From NCBI RefSeq assembly GCF_025144225.1, contig NZ_JALXXB010000001.1:248001-312000 (forward strand): 64,000 bases of DNA, in the 5' to 3' direction. The notes under the pieces are model-generated. The model was not told where the DNA came from and searched no databases. It was given only the letters and a program-made list of their open reading frames with translations. Below are positions 8,010 to 19,370 of this stretch, one piece after another; position 1 is the stretch's first letter, and each line of letters begins with the position of its first letter. This stretch comes from Aestuariimicrobium sp. p3-SID1156 (GTDB lineage: Bacteria > Actinomycetota > Actinomycetes > Propionibacteriales > Propionibacteriaceae). Both the position numbers and the translations under genes were made by a program.

Positions 8010-9932
8010 ATGAAGACCTTCCCTCCCCGGGTGTTTGCCTTCGGCCTGCCCGCCACCCATGAGGGCCCCCGGCCCCTGCCACTGCCCACCACCCCCGAGA
8101 CGCCGGACCTGCGCGGCCCTGCCCACTTCCTGTGGTGGCTGCTGATGCAGTGCCGAGGCATCTTCTGGCTCACCACTGTGCTGGCAGTCTTCTGGTACGT
8201 CCCGGCGGGGCTCAGCCCCTGGTTCCTGGGGCGAACCCTGGACGCGGGGGTCGGTGCTCACGACGTCGGTCAGACCCTGCTCTGGGCCGGCCTCCTGCTG
8301 GTCAACCTGACGATCAGCTCACTGGCCGGGACCCTGATGCACACCACCGGTGTGGCGCAGTGGCTCAACGTCTACTTCCGCGGCATCCTGCTCGTGAACC
8401 GCAAAGCCATGCAGCTGGGCCACAACCTGCCTCGCCGTACCCCCACCGGAGAGGTGCTCTCGGTGGCGATGAGCGACTCCGACATCTTCGGGGCCGTGGG
8501 TGAGGTGATGACCCGCGCCATCGCCTCGGCGCTGGCCGTGCTGGTGGTGGCGGTCGTCGTGCTCCAGGAGTCCACCCGCCTCGGCCTGGTGGTTCTGGTT
8601 GCGGCACCGCTCATGGTGATGCTCTCCTGGCCGCTGCTGCGTCCGCTCAGCGAGGCCCGCATGCGCCAGCGCACCCTCTCCTCCACCTTGACCGGCATGG
8701 CCACCGACATCGTGGCTGGCCTGCGCATCCTGCGCGGTATCGGCGGTGAGCGCACCTTCGGCGACAACTACGCCCGCCAGTCCCAGGACGTGCGTCACGC
8801 CTCCAACAGGGCAGCACCCTGGCAGGCCGGGGTGGACGCCCTCGCGTCCCTGATGAGCGGTGGCCTGATGGTCATGGTGACCTGGCTGGGAACCCGCGAG
8901 GTGCTCGCCGGCCAGCTCACCCCCGGCCAGCTGGTGAGCTTCTTCGGCTTCGCCGTCTTCCTGGTGAGCCCGATCCAGACCATCTTCATGTTCCTCAACC
9001 GCTGGAACCAGGCCCGGGTCTCGGCCGAGAAGGCGATCGGACTGCTGGGCCAGAGCCCGCCCTGGACCGAGCCCACCAACCCGGTCGACCTGCCGGTCGG
9101 TGGCGAGATCGTTGACGAGAAGTCCGGCTTCCGAGCCCGGCCGGGGGAGTTGACCGTCATCGTGTCCGGGCGTCCCGATGATTCGGCGAGGCTCGCCGAC
9201 CGTCTGGGGCGCTACCTGCCGGAGGAGGACGAGACCGTCGCCCTGGCCGCCGATTCTGACCTCAGGGGAAGGGCTGCGCGCAAGGAGCGCGCCCGCTTGC
9301 GAGAGTTGCGCCGTGAGCAGATGGCTCGTGATCGGGAACGCGCCTCCGGACGGTGGGGGGTCACCGTGGGTGGGGTCGACCTCTCCGAGGTCCCGTTGGA
9401 GCAGGTGCGGGAACGCATTGTCGTCTCCGATGCCCAGGCCGCTGTCTTCGCGGGCAGCCTGCAGAGCCTGGTCGACCCGCTGGGTCGGGCCTCCCGCGAG
9501 CAGGCCGAGGCCGCCCTGGTCACCGCCTCCGCCGAAGACGTGTACGACGCGGTCCCCGGGGGTTGGGCCGGCGTGATCGACGAGAAGGGACGCGGCCTTT
9601 CCGGGGGCCAGCGCCAGCGTTTGGTGCTGGCACGCGCCCTCACCCTCGACCCCGAGGTACTGGTACTGGTTGAACCCACCTCGGCGGTCGACGCGCACAC
9701 CGAGGCCCGGATTGCCGAACGCCTTCCCGGCCACCGGGAGGGGCGGACGACCGTGCTGACCACCGTATCGCCGCTGTGGCTGCGTCGTGCCGACCGGGTG
9801 GTGCTCATGACAGACGGGCAGTGCATCGCCACCGGCACGCACGAGGAGCTCTTCGAGCGCTCCGATTACCGCAGGATCGTCGCCCGCGGACTCGAGGAAG
9901 ACATGGACAAGGAGGAGGCCGCCGATGAGTGA
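8010..9932 (+). CDS. ABC exporter half-transporter A, ATP site degenerate
   Basis: 640-aa TMD-NBD protein. Residues about 40-345 form a six-helix type IV exporter domain; the nucleotide-binding domain follows. The Walker A position reads VIVSGRPDDSARL (about 383-395) with no GxGK[ST] and no lysine, Walker B is VLVLVEPTS (Asp replaced by Val, Glu kept), and the H-loop position is TTVSP without His. The signature LSGGQRQR (about 530) is intact. An Arg/Glu-rich insert lies at about 418-450 where the strand after Walker A should be. It overlaps the partner gene by 8 bp. It should supply only the signature motif to the partner's ATP site. Substrate unknown. Confidence 0.85.
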   Translation: MKTFPPRVFAFGLPATHEGPRPLPLPTTPETPDLRGPAHFLWWLLMQCRGIFWLTTVLAVFWYVPAGLSPWFLGRTLDAGVGAHDVGQTLLWAGLLLVNLTISSLAGTLMHTTGVAQWLNVYFRGILLVNRKAMQLGHNLPRRTPTGEVLSVAMSDSDIFGAVGEVMTRAIASALAVLVVAVVVLQESTRLGLVVLVAAPLMVMLSWPLLRPLSEARMRQRTLSSTLTGMATDIVAGLRILRGIGGERTFGDNYARQSQDVRHASNRAAPWQAGVDALASLMSGGLMVMVTWLGTREVLAGQLTPGQLVSFFGFAVFLVSPIQTIFMFLNRWNQARVSAEKAIGLLGQSPPWTEPTNPVDLPVGGEIVDEKSGFRARPGELTVIVSGRPDDSARLADRLGRYLPEEDETVALAADSDLRGRAARKERARLRELRREQMARDRERASGRWGVTVGGVDLSEVPLEQVRERIVVSDAQAAVFAGSLQSLVDPLGRASREQAEAALVTASAEDVYDAVPGGWAGVIDEKGRGLSGGQRQRLVLARALTLDPEVLVLVEPTSAVDAHTEARIAERLPGHREGRTTVLTTVSPLWLRRADRVVLMTDGQCIATGTHEELFERSDYRRIVARGLEEDMDKEEAADE

Positions 9933-11865
9933 GCTCAGCGTTGACCTGCTGGCGTCCTCCGCCCAGACCTGGGCTGCACCCAGGGAGGGGCGGGCAGACC
10001 TTCCCGACGAACTCTTCGCCACCCACAGCGGCGGTCCGATCCGTCGCCTGATGGACCTGCGCAGCCGCTACCTGGTGCGCCAGCGTAGGGCCGAGGAGTG
10101 GTTCCGGGCCAGCCGCGCCCCGGACCGGGGACTGCCGGTGGCCTCGAATGCCGAGGTGTGGCGCTTCCTGCGGCAGCTGGTCGGGCGCCGCCCCTGGATG
10201 CTGGTTGCGATGCTGGTGGTCAACGCGGGGGCCGCGGTGGTCGGCGTGCTTCTGCCCGGCCTGCTCGGCCGCATCATCGACCGTGCCGCCGTGGGGGACC
10301 CCTCCCTGCCACGCGAGTTGGGCTGGCTGGTGCTACTGGCGGCCGGAATCATCGTCATCCAGGTGGCGCTGCAGTTCGCGGCCCGGGCCATCACCGCGAT
10401 CTTCGGAAACGAGTTGCTTGCCAGGGCCCGGGAGTCGATCGTCCGTTCGGTGCTGCGGCTGCCGCTCTCGCGGGTGGAATCGGCCAGTTCGGGGGACCTG
10501 GTCACCCGTGTCACCCGCGACGTGAGCGTCATGGGGGAGGCGGCGCAATGGGCGCTTCCGCAGATGATGATCTCCGGGGCCGTGGTGACGATCACGCTCA
10601 CCGCGCTCGTGGTCACCTCACCGCTGCTGGCCCTGCCGAACCTGCTGGCGCTGGTGCTCTTCGCGGCCGTCGCCGTGTGGTACCTGCGCCGCTCGCTCCC
10701 CGGCTACATCACCGAGGGCGGGGCCTACTCCAGCCTCAACACCCCGCTGACTGAATCGGTGGACGCCGCCAGGACCGTCGAGGCCCTGGGCCTGCAACGG
10801 CGTCGCACCCGTATCACCGACGGGGATGCCGAAGTCTGCGGTCAGGCCGAGCGCTACACGATGACCCTGCGAAACCTGCTGTTCACCGGCACCGACACGG
10901 CCCTGAAGACCCCGCTGGTCATCCTGCTCGCCCTGGGTGTCTTCGGCGTCCGCAATGACTGGGTGACCCTCGGCCAGGTCGCCACCGCCGCCCTCTACAG
11001 CCAACAACTGGTTGGGCCGATGGACCTGATGCTGCACACCATCGACCGGATGCAATCGGGTATGGCCTCCACTGCCCGCCTGCTCGGCATCGCCACCGTG
11101 CCCCACGACCGGTCGGCGGTTCCCGAGAAGCCGGTCGGACAACACATGGTCGGAAGCGACCTGCGCTTCGCCTACCGCGAGGGTCACGACGTGCTGCACG
11201 GGGTTGACCTCGACCTGCGCCCGGGGGAGCGGCTGGCAATCGTGGGGCCCTCTGGCTCCGGCAAGTCCACCTTGGGACGCCTGTTGGCCGGTATCAACGG
11301 GCCCCGCACCGGCGCCGTCACCGTCGGGGGGGTGAACGTCATGGGGCTGCCCCTGGACGACCTGCGCACCCAGGTTGCCCTGGTCACCCAGGAGCACCAC
11401 GTCTTCGTCGGCTCCATTCGCGACAACATCATCCTCGCTCGGGAGGACACCGCTGACGACGCCCAGGTCTGGACCGCCCTGGAGGCCGTGGAGGCCTCCG
11501 ACTGGGTGCGTGCCCTGCCCGACGGGCTCGACACGCTCGTCGGATCGGGCAATACCAAGCTCACCCCGGCCCAGGCCCAGCAGGTGGCGCTCGCCCGGCT
11601 GGTGATCGCCGACCCGCACACCCTGGTGCTGGATGAGGCGACCAGCTTGATCGACCCGCGCACCGCCCGCCACCTCGAGGGCTCGATGTCCGCCCTTCTG
11701 ACCGGACGCACGGTGGTGGCCATCGCCCACCGCCTGCACACCGCCCACGACGCCGACCGGATCGCAGTCGTGATCGATGGCCAGATCGCCGAGCTCGGTT
11801 CCCATGACGAGTTGATGGCGCTCGGTGGGGAGTACGCCGCCCTCTGGCGCGCGTGGACCAGCTGA
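9925..11865 (+). CDS. ABC exporter half-transporter B, catalytic subunit
   Basis: 646-aa TMD-NBD protein with an N-terminal extension of about 70 residues before the membrane domain. Walker A is intact (GPSGSGKST, about 442-450), the Q-loop is VTQEHHVF, Walker B is VLDEATS and the H-loop is IAHRL. The signature is degraded to LTPAQAQQ instead of LSGGQ. This complements subunit A, so one complete ATP site (Walker motifs of B, signature of A) and one dead site are expected in the heterodimer. The start overlaps the end of subunit A (ATGAGTGA), pointing to translational coupling. Likely drug, lipid or peptide export, but nothing identifies the cargo. Confidence 0.87.
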   Translation: MSELSVDLLASSAQTWAAPREGRADLPDELFATHSGGPIRRLMDLRSRYLVRQRRAEEWFRASRAPDRGLPVASNAEVWRFLRQLVGRRPWMLVAMLVVNAGAAVVGVLLPGLLGRIIDRAAVGDPSLPRELGWLVLLAAGIIVIQVALQFAARAITAIFGNELLARARESIVRSVLRLPLSRVESASSGDLVTRVTRDVSVMGEAAQWALPQMMISGAVVTITLTALVVTSPLLALPNLLALVLFAAVAVWYLRRSLPGYITEGGAYSSLNTPLTESVDAARTVEALGLQRRRTRITDGDAEVCGQAERYTMTLRNLLFTGTDTALKTPLVILLALGVFGVRNDWVTLGQVATAALYSQQLVGPMDLMLHTIDRMQSGMASTARLLGIATVPHDRSAVPEKPVGQHMVGSDLRFAYREGHDVLHGVDLDLRPGERLAIVGPSGSGKSTLGRLLAGINGPRTGAVTVGGVNVMGLPLDDLRTQVALVTQEHHVFVGSIRDNIILAREDTADDAQVWTALEAVEASDWVRALPDGLDTLVGSGNTKLTPAQAQQVALARLVIADPHTLVLDEATSLIDPRTARHLEGSMSALLTGRTVVAIAHRLHTAHDADRIAVVIDGQIAELGSHDELMALGGEYAALWRAWTS

Positions 11866-11868
11866 TTC

Positions 11869-12231
11869 TCAGCTGGTGCGGGGCTGCTGTCCGGTCTGGG
11901 CCTGCAGCCGATCGATCTGCTCGGAGGCCTCGGCCTTGGTGAGGTTGGCCGGCAGTTCCTCACCGGCCTGGCGGGCCAGGCTGTCCAGATAGCTGCGCTG
12001 GGACTCAGTCATCGGGTCATCTCCGGTGACCCAGTTCGACGGGTCCTTCTGCAGGCCCTGGGGCGCTGCCTCGCTGGATCCGAGGGTCTGCCCGGCATGC
12101 TGCTGGCGGGCCTCGTGGCGCGGGTCATCGGCGGGCACCTCGTCGGGTTGGACGGGAGCGGCGGCATTGCCCTGCTGGGTGGTGTCGCTGAACAGTTCGG
12201 CGTTCAGCTCGTCACGGTTCTGGTTCGTCAT
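11869..12231 (-). CDS. DUF3072-containing protein
   Basis: About 120 aa, hydrophilic, rich in Gln, Asp and Ala. The C-terminal third matches the DUF3072 pattern: TGDDPMTESQRSYLDSLA followed by LPANLTKAEASEQIDRLQ. The N-terminal part looks disordered. The DUF3072 function is unknown. The in-frame ORF extends far upstream on the opposite strand of the next gene, which I read as antisense noise; ATG 12231 begins MTNQNRDELN and gives the compact protein. Convergent with the ABC exporter, only 3 bp apart. Confidence 0.75.
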   Translation of the reverse strand: MTNQNRDELNAELFSDTTQQGNAAAPVQPDEVPADDPRHEARQQHAGQTLGSSEAAPQGLQKDPSNWVTGDDPMTESQRSYLDSLARQAGEELPANLTKAEASEQIDRLQAQTGQQPRTS

Positions 12232-12318
12232 GCCAGCACAGTAGAACGGGAGTACGACAAAGGGGTGACTTCCGGACGATCCCGCCCAAGGGTTGGTGTC
12301 AGGTGGTTGTGTGGAGGC

Positions 12319-14043
12319 ATGAAGGTTGCCGAACAAATCGTCGAACAGTTGCAGGCTGCGGGCGTCCGCCGGATCTACGGCATCGTGGGTGACTCGCTCA
12401 ACCCGATCGTCGACGCGGTGCGCCGCAGTGACATCGAATGGGTGCACGTGCGCCATGAGGAGGCCGCCGCCTTCGCTGCCGCGGCGGAAGCGCAGCTCAC
12501 CGGGGAGCTGGCGGTCTGCGCCGGCTCCTGTGGGCCGGGCAACCTCCACCTCATCAATGGCCTCTACGACGCGCATCGGTCGCATGCCCCGGTGCTGGCC
12601 ATCGCCTCGCACATCCCGACCGCCCAGATCGGCATGGACTATTTCCAGGAGACCCATCCGGCCAAGCTCTTCGACGAGTGCAGCGTCTACAGCGAGTTGA
12701 TCAGCACCGCCGCGCAGTCCCCGCGCGTGGTTGCCACCGCGATGCAGCATGCGGTGGCGCAGCAGGGGGTCGCGGTGATCAGCGTCCCCGGAGACATCAC
12801 TGATGACGAGGTCGGCGCCGATGTTCCGCACTACACGCCCATGGTGCGCGGCAGCCTGCACCCGGCGCCCGCCTCCGTGCAGCAACTCGCGGAGGCCATC
12901 AACCAGGCGTCCCGGGTTGCGATCTTCGCCGGGGCCGGGGTCGAGGGTGCCCACGACGAGGTGATCGCGCTCGCCGACAGGCTGAAGGCACCGATCGGGC
13001 ACAGTCTGCGCGGCAAGGACTTCATCCAGTACGACAACCCCTTCGACGTCGGCATGACCGGCCTGCTGGGCTACGGCGCCGCCGCCGAGGGCATGCAGGA
13101 CGCCGACCTGCTCCTGCTGCTGGGCACGGACTTCCCCTACGACCAGTTCCTGCCCCAGACCCGCACCGCCCAGGTTGACCGGGCCGCCGAAAAGCTGGGG
13201 CGGCGCACCGATGTCGACATCGCAGTGCACGGCGACGTGCTGCCCACCCTGGAGGCACTCACCCCGCTGGTCGAGCCGAAGCGCTCAGACCGCTTCCTCA
13301 AGCAGATGCTGAAGAAGCACCGCCGGATCGTGGAGAAGGGCACCAATGCCTACACCCGCAGGGTGGAGAAGATGACCCCGATCCACCCCGAGTACGCGGC
13401 AGCGGTGCTCGATGACATGGCCTCCCAGGACGCGATCTTCACCGCCGACACCGGTATGTGCAATGTCTGGACCGCTCGCTACGTCACCCCGAACGGACGC
13501 CGTCGACTGATCGGCTCCTTCCTGCACGGGTCGATGGCCAACGCACTGCCCCACGCCATCGGGGCCCAGTTCGCCTACCCGGAGCGTCAGGTGATCAGTG
13601 TCAGCGGTGACGGCGGGCTGTCGATGCTGCTCGGTGAGTTGCTGACCGTGGCGACCTATCAGATCCCGGTGAAGCTGGTGGTGTTCAACAACTCCGCCCT
13701 GGGCATGGTGAAGCTGGAGATGCTGGTCGACAAGATGCCCAGCTGGGGCACCGACGTGCCGACGGCGAACTACTCGGCCATCGCCGAGGCGGCGGGCATC
13801 AAGGGCATCCGGGTGGAGAAGGCCAAGGACCTGAAGAAGGCCTACCAACAGGCCTTCGACCACCCGGGCCCGGTTCTGGTGGAGATCCTCACCGACCCCA
13901 ACGCCCTGTCTCTCCCACCGAAGGTCACGCTGGACCAGGTGTATGGCTTCGCCACCGCGATGAGCCGCACCGTCCTCAGCGGAGGAGCAGGCGAGGTCAT
14001 CGCGATGGCGAGGTCGAACGTGCGGAACATCCCGCGCAGCTGA
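12319..14043 (+). CDS. poxB: pyruvate oxidase/dehydrogenase (quinone), PoxB-like
   Basis: Thiamine-diphosphate enzyme of 574 aa, the size of PoxB. The N-terminal Pyr domain carries YGIVGDSLNP and the catalytic glutamate in RHEEAAAFAAAAEA; the middle domain is of the FAD-binding type (IFAGAGVEGA); the C-terminal PP domain has the ThDP motif SVSGDGGLSML ending VVFNN. Expected reaction: pyruvate to acetate and CO2 with electrons passed to the menaquinone pool at the membrane. Start ATG 12319 follows GGAGG closely. An upstream in-frame extension to 12097 crosses the divergent DUF3072 gene and is rejected. Acetolactate synthase is less likely because no regulatory subunit is adjacent. Confidence 0.88.
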   Translation: MKVAEQIVEQLQAAGVRRIYGIVGDSLNPIVDAVRRSDIEWVHVRHEEAAAFAAAAEAQLTGELAVCAGSCGPGNLHLINGLYDAHRSHAPVLAIASHIPTAQIGMDYFQETHPAKLFDECSVYSELISTAAQSPRVVATAMQHAVAQQGVAVISVPGDITDDEVGADVPHYTPMVRGSLHPAPASVQQLAEAINQASRVAIFAGAGVEGAHDEVIALADRLKAPIGHSLRGKDFIQYDNPFDVGMTGLLGYGAAAEGMQDADLLLLLGTDFPYDQFLPQTRTAQVDRAAEKLGRRTDVDIAVHGDVLPTLEALTPLVEPKRSDRFLKQMLKKHRRIVEKGTNAYTRRVEKMTPIHPEYAAAVLDDMASQDAIFTADTGMCNVWTARYVTPNGRRRLIGSFLHGSMANALPHAIGAQFAYPERQVISVSGDGGLSMLLGELLTVATYQIPVKLVVFNNSALGMVKLEMLVDKMPSWGTDVPTANYSAIAEAAGIKGIRVEKAKDLKKAYQQAFDHPGPVLVEILTDPNALSLPPKVTLDQVYGFATAMSRTVLSGGAGEVIAMARSNVRNIPRS

Positions 14044-14045
14044 CG

Positions 14046-16453
<2,408 letters not shown>

Positions 16454-16508
16454 GGGACATCTCTTCTCCTGGGGCCGGCCCTGCGACGTGGCCGGGTCTG
16501 GCTCCAGT

Positions 16509-17681
16509 CTACGAGGCGAGCCGACGGCGCCGCAGGGAGGTGACGGCCAGCAGGGCCGCCCCGATGACCACTCCGGTGAGACCCGTGACGAGGAAGCCCG
16601 ATGACCAGCCCCGGGCGTCCATGAAGGCACCCACGATGGGTGGTGCCGAGGCGTTGCCGATGGTCATGGCGGTGCCCTGCCAGCCCATGGCCTGGCCACG
16701 AAAGCGGGGCGGGACCTCCTGCTGGAGCTCGTCGACCGAGGCTACCAGGCTGGGTGCGCAGAAGAGGCCGGCGGCCATCAGCAGCAGCGCGAAGACGGTG
16801 ACATTGGGGGCCCCCATGACAGGGATCGTGAGCAGGCCCAGGCCCAGCAGCAGCCAACTCACCCCGATCTGACGGGGCAGGGCGCCGTAGAGCAAGCCGG
16901 CAAGGGCCGAGGTGAAGCCCCAACCGGCGAGCACCCAGCCGATGGCGTCCGGGCGCCCCAGGCTGCGCAGGCCGGCGACCACGGCCAGGTCGGTGCCGGC
17001 CAGGGTGAAGCCGAGCCCGGTGACCGCCGCCAGGATGCCGACCACCCGCAGGTTCACCCAGGCGAGCTTCGACTCGTTCCCCGCGGGTGCGGAGTCCTCC
17101 TGGTGGAGGTCGACGATGGGCGGGTTGGCGATGGTGAGGACGCTGGCGGCGCCGACCGTGAGCAGGCCGAAAAGGAGGACGGTCCAGCGGGTCGACCACG
17201 CAGTGGCGATCCAGATGGCGACGGCCGGGCCGATCATGAAGGAGAGCTCAGTGATGGTGCCGTCCAGGGCGACGGTGGACTTGCGCAGGTGCAGTGGGGA
17301 GTTGCTGATCAGCACCTGGCGAATGACCGAGAAGGTCGGGATGGCCATGCCGCCGGCGATGATGGCCAGGCCGAGCAGGAGCCAGTAGTTGTTGACCAGC
17401 GCCATCCCCGTGTAGGTGGGGATGAGCACCGCGATGCTGGGCACCATGGTGCGGCGCAGTCCCTGGGTGTCGAGCATGTGCCCCCGCCAGGGCGCCGAGA
17501 TCGACATGGCCACGGTCATGGCGGCGGTGATGACGCCGGCTCGGGAATAGCTGGGGGTGATGTTCTCGACCAGGTGCAGGGTGAACAACACCGCCATCGC
17601 AAACATCGGGATACGACACAACACGCCCAGGAGCAGGGTGTTGCGAATGGTGGCGATGCTCAGCGCCTCGCGGTACAGCAC
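16509..17681 (-). CDS. MFS transporter
   Basis: 390-aa membrane protein with about twelve hydrophobic segments and a polar central loop (near VDLHQEDSAPAGNESK). The fold pattern and RGHMLDTQGLRRTMV between segments 2 and 3 fit a major facilitator of the drug/metabolite efflux type. No substrate signature is seen. GTG start at 17681; CACACT lies six bases upstream, a poor match to the leaderless promoter pattern. Neighbours on the same strand are a quinone oxidoreductase upstream and Ppx/GppA downstream, 55 bp away, with no clear functional link. Confidence 0.8.
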   Translation of the reverse strand: MLYREALSIATIRNTLLLGVLCRIPMFAMAVLFTLHLVENITPSYSRAGVITAAMTVAMSISAPWRGHMLDTQGLRRTMVPSIAVLIPTYTGMALVNNYWLLLGLAIIAGGMAIPTFSVIRQVLISNSPLHLRKSTVALDGTITELSFMIGPAVAIWIATAWSTRWTVLLFGLLTVGAASVLTIANPPIVDLHQEDSAPAGNESKLAWVNLRVVGILAAVTGLGFTLAGTDLAVVAGLRSLGRPDAIGWVLAGWGFTSALAGLLYGALPRQIGVSWLLLGLGLLTIPVMGAPNVTVFALLLMAAGLFCAPSLVASVDELQQEVPPRFRGQAMGWQGTAMTIGNASAPPIVGAFMDARGWSSGFLVTGLTGVVIGAALLAVTSLRRRRLAS

Positions 17682-17720
17682 CGAGCCAGTGTGTCACGAG
17701 CTGGACGGCGGACCGAATGC

Positions 17721-18731
17721 TCAGTGCACGAGCACGAGCTTGCCGGTGACCTCGCCGGACTCCAGTCGGGCGTGGGCGGCAGCGGCATCCTCGATGCCGA
17801 ACTGCTCAATGGGGGCGGGCTTGATGCGGCCGTCCTCGATCATCGGCCAGACCACCTCGGCAACGCGGGCGCAGATCTCCGCCTTCTGCTTCGCAGGGCG
17901 GTAGCGCAGGCTCGTGGCGGTGACGGTGGCCCGCTTGTTGAGCAGCTTGGCGATGTTGAGTTCGCCCTTCGTGCCGCCCTGCATGCCGATGATCACGGTG
18001 CGACCGCCGGTCGCCATGGCGTCCAGGTTCAGGTCGAGGTACTTGGCGCCCATGATGTCGAGGATCACATCGGCGCCGTGGCCGTCGGTGGCCTCCTTGA
18101 GCTCGGCGACCCAGTCGTCGTGGTAGTCCACTGCGATGTCGGCGCCCAGGTCGCGGCAGTGCTGCCGCTTGTCCTCGGTGCCTGCGGTGGTGGCAACCCG
18201 GCAGCCGAGCGCCTTGCCGTACTGGATCGCGAAGTTGCCGATCCCGCCGGCGCCGCCGTGGACCAGGAAGGTCTCACCCTCCTGCAGGCGGACGTGGTCC
18301 ATGTTCGAGACGACGGTGGCTGCCACCTCGAGCAGGGTCGCGGCGGTGACCAGGTCAACGCCCTCCGGCGGCGCGATCAGCTGCCCCTCGGGCGCGACGA
18401 AGTATTCCCCATAACCGCCGCCGGCGAGCAGGGCCACGACCTCATCGTCCTTCTTCCAGCGAGTCACGCCCTCGCCGACCCCCTCGACCACTCCGGACGC
18501 CTCGAGTCCTATGATCTCCGATTCGCCCTTCGGGGGCGGGTAGAGGCCTTGACGCTGCATCAGGTCGGCCCGGTTGACTCCGGAGGCGACGGACCGTACC
18601 AGCACCTCTCCGGGGCCGGGGTCGGGCGTCTCGACCTCCGTGACGAACAGGGCGTCAGGGCCCGGACGCTTCGGGCGTCCCTTGCTGTCGGTCTCGTTCG
18701 GATCTGCTGATCGGACGTCGATGGCACGCAT
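17721..18731 (-). CDS. NADPH:quinone oxidoreductase-like, zinc-free MDR family
   Basis: 336-aa medium-chain dehydrogenase/reductase. The N-terminal GroES-like part has GVNRADLMQRQGLYPPP and GLEASGVVEGVG; the Rossmann part has LVHGGAGGIGNFAIQYGKALG, the nucleotide-binding glycine motif. Zinc-binding cysteines are absent, as in quinone oxidoreductases and PIG3-like enzymes. It probably reduces quinones or enones with NADPH in the cytoplasm. Start ATG 18731 chosen as the first residue of the domain; the longer frame would cross the tRNA gene. Confidence 0.85.
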   Translation of the reverse strand: MRAIDVRSADPNETDSKGRPKRPGPDALFVTEVETPDPGPGEVLVRSVASGVNRADLMQRQGLYPPPKGESEIIGLEASGVVEGVGEGVTRWKKDDEVVALLAGGGYGEYFVAPEGQLIAPPEGVDLVTAATLLEVAATVVSNMDHVRLQEGETFLVHGGAGGIGNFAIQYGKALGCRVATTAGTEDKRQHCRDLGADIAVDYHDDWVAELKEATDGHGADVILDIMGAKYLDLNLDAMATGGRTVIIGMQGGTKGELNIAKLLNKRATVTATSLRYRPAKQKAEICARVAEVVWPMIEDGRIKPAPIEQFGIEDAAAAHARLESGEVTGKLVLVH

Positions 18732-18786
18732 GCCCCCAAGATTGTCAGACGGCGAGGGTCGCAGCAGCCGGGTGGGAGGAATCCAG

Positions 18787-18792
18787 TAGCAT
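18787..18792 (+). promoter_or_regulatory. -10 element of tRNA-Ser(UGA)
   Basis: TAGCAT lies 10 bp before the mature tRNA 5' end. The -35 region is weak. Confidence 0.45.
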
Positions 18793-18801
18793 GGGGGCTC
18801 T

Positions 18802-18884
18802 GGCGAGGTCGCATAGTGGACTAGTGCAGCCGCCTTGAAAGCGGCCGAGGGCAACCTCCGTGGGTTCGAATCCCACCCTCGCCG
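18802..18884 (+). tRNA. tRNA-Ser(UGA)
   Basis: Acceptor stem GGCGAGG/CCTCGCC, anticodon arm GCCGC-CTTGAAA-GCGGC with anticodon TGA, a long variable arm (GAGGGCAACCTC) and T arm GTGGG-TTCGAAT-CCCAC. Discriminator G at 18884; the CCA end is not encoded. A coding region starts only two bases later. Confidence 0.95.
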
Positions 18885-18885
18885 C

Positions 18886-19323
18886 GTGAAGACCTACACC
18901 ATCAAGCCGCGCCCACCGCTGCGCGCCTTCGTGCTCGCTGCCGTGCTCTCGGTCATCGGTGCAGTGATGGTGGTGGCGGGGTCCGGGGCGCTGTGGGACT
19001 GGCTCGGCGGGCTGGTGCTGCTGGTGGGTGTGGGTCTGCTGCTGATGGCGCTCTACTCGCTGTGGTCGATGCGGGTGCACGTGGACCTCGATGACGAGGG
19101 ATTCCACGTCCGCGGTCCAGGCATCGACAAGAAGAAGACCTGGTCGAGTGTCACCAAGGTGGCGCTCTCGCAGGACGAGACCCATCTGGTCTTCAGCCAC
19201 GGCGAGGTTGAGCGTACCCACCTCTTCTGCCCCGGGGGCCCCGGCGACGAGGAGTTCGAGTCCATGCTGAAGGACATCACCCGCCGCCTCGACCAGAACC
19301 GCGGCTACCGCAACTTCATCTGA
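18886..19323 (+). CDS. two-TM membrane protein with soluble PH-like domain
   Basis: About 145 aa. Two hydrophobic helices (residues about 12-30 and 35-58) are followed by a beta-rich soluble domain (VHVDLDDEGFHVRGPG, WSSVTKVAL, THLVFSHGE) resembling bacterial PH-like domains in YdbT/PrsW-type small membrane proteins. Function unknown. The GTG start lies one base after the discriminator base of tRNA-Ser(UGA). There is no Shine-Dalgarno and no TAnnnT hexamer at the right place, so the mRNA may come from the tRNA transcript. A start farther upstream would lie inside the tRNA and is rejected. Confidence 0.75.
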   Translation: MKTYTIKPRPPLRAFVLAAVLSVIGAVMVVAGSGALWDWLGGLVLLVGVGLLLMALYSLWSMRVHVDLDDEGFHVRGPGIDKKKTWSSVTKVALSQDETHLVFSHGEVERTHLFCPGGPGDEEFESMLKDITRRLDQNRGYRNFI

Positions 19324-19370
19324 TTTCCCCCGCCAGGGGGTGCAGGGTGCGGAGCTGTGCCGGGTGGGGA

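Noticed and set aside
8319..10022. 567-codon minus-strand ORF over the ABC exporter
   Set aside because: Antisense shadow of a clear TMD-NBD gene; Gly/His/Gln-rich and without motifs.
12097..12318. Upstream extension of the PoxB-like gene
   Set aside because: It would overlap the DUF3072 gene and has no similarity; ATG 12319 has a GGAGG.
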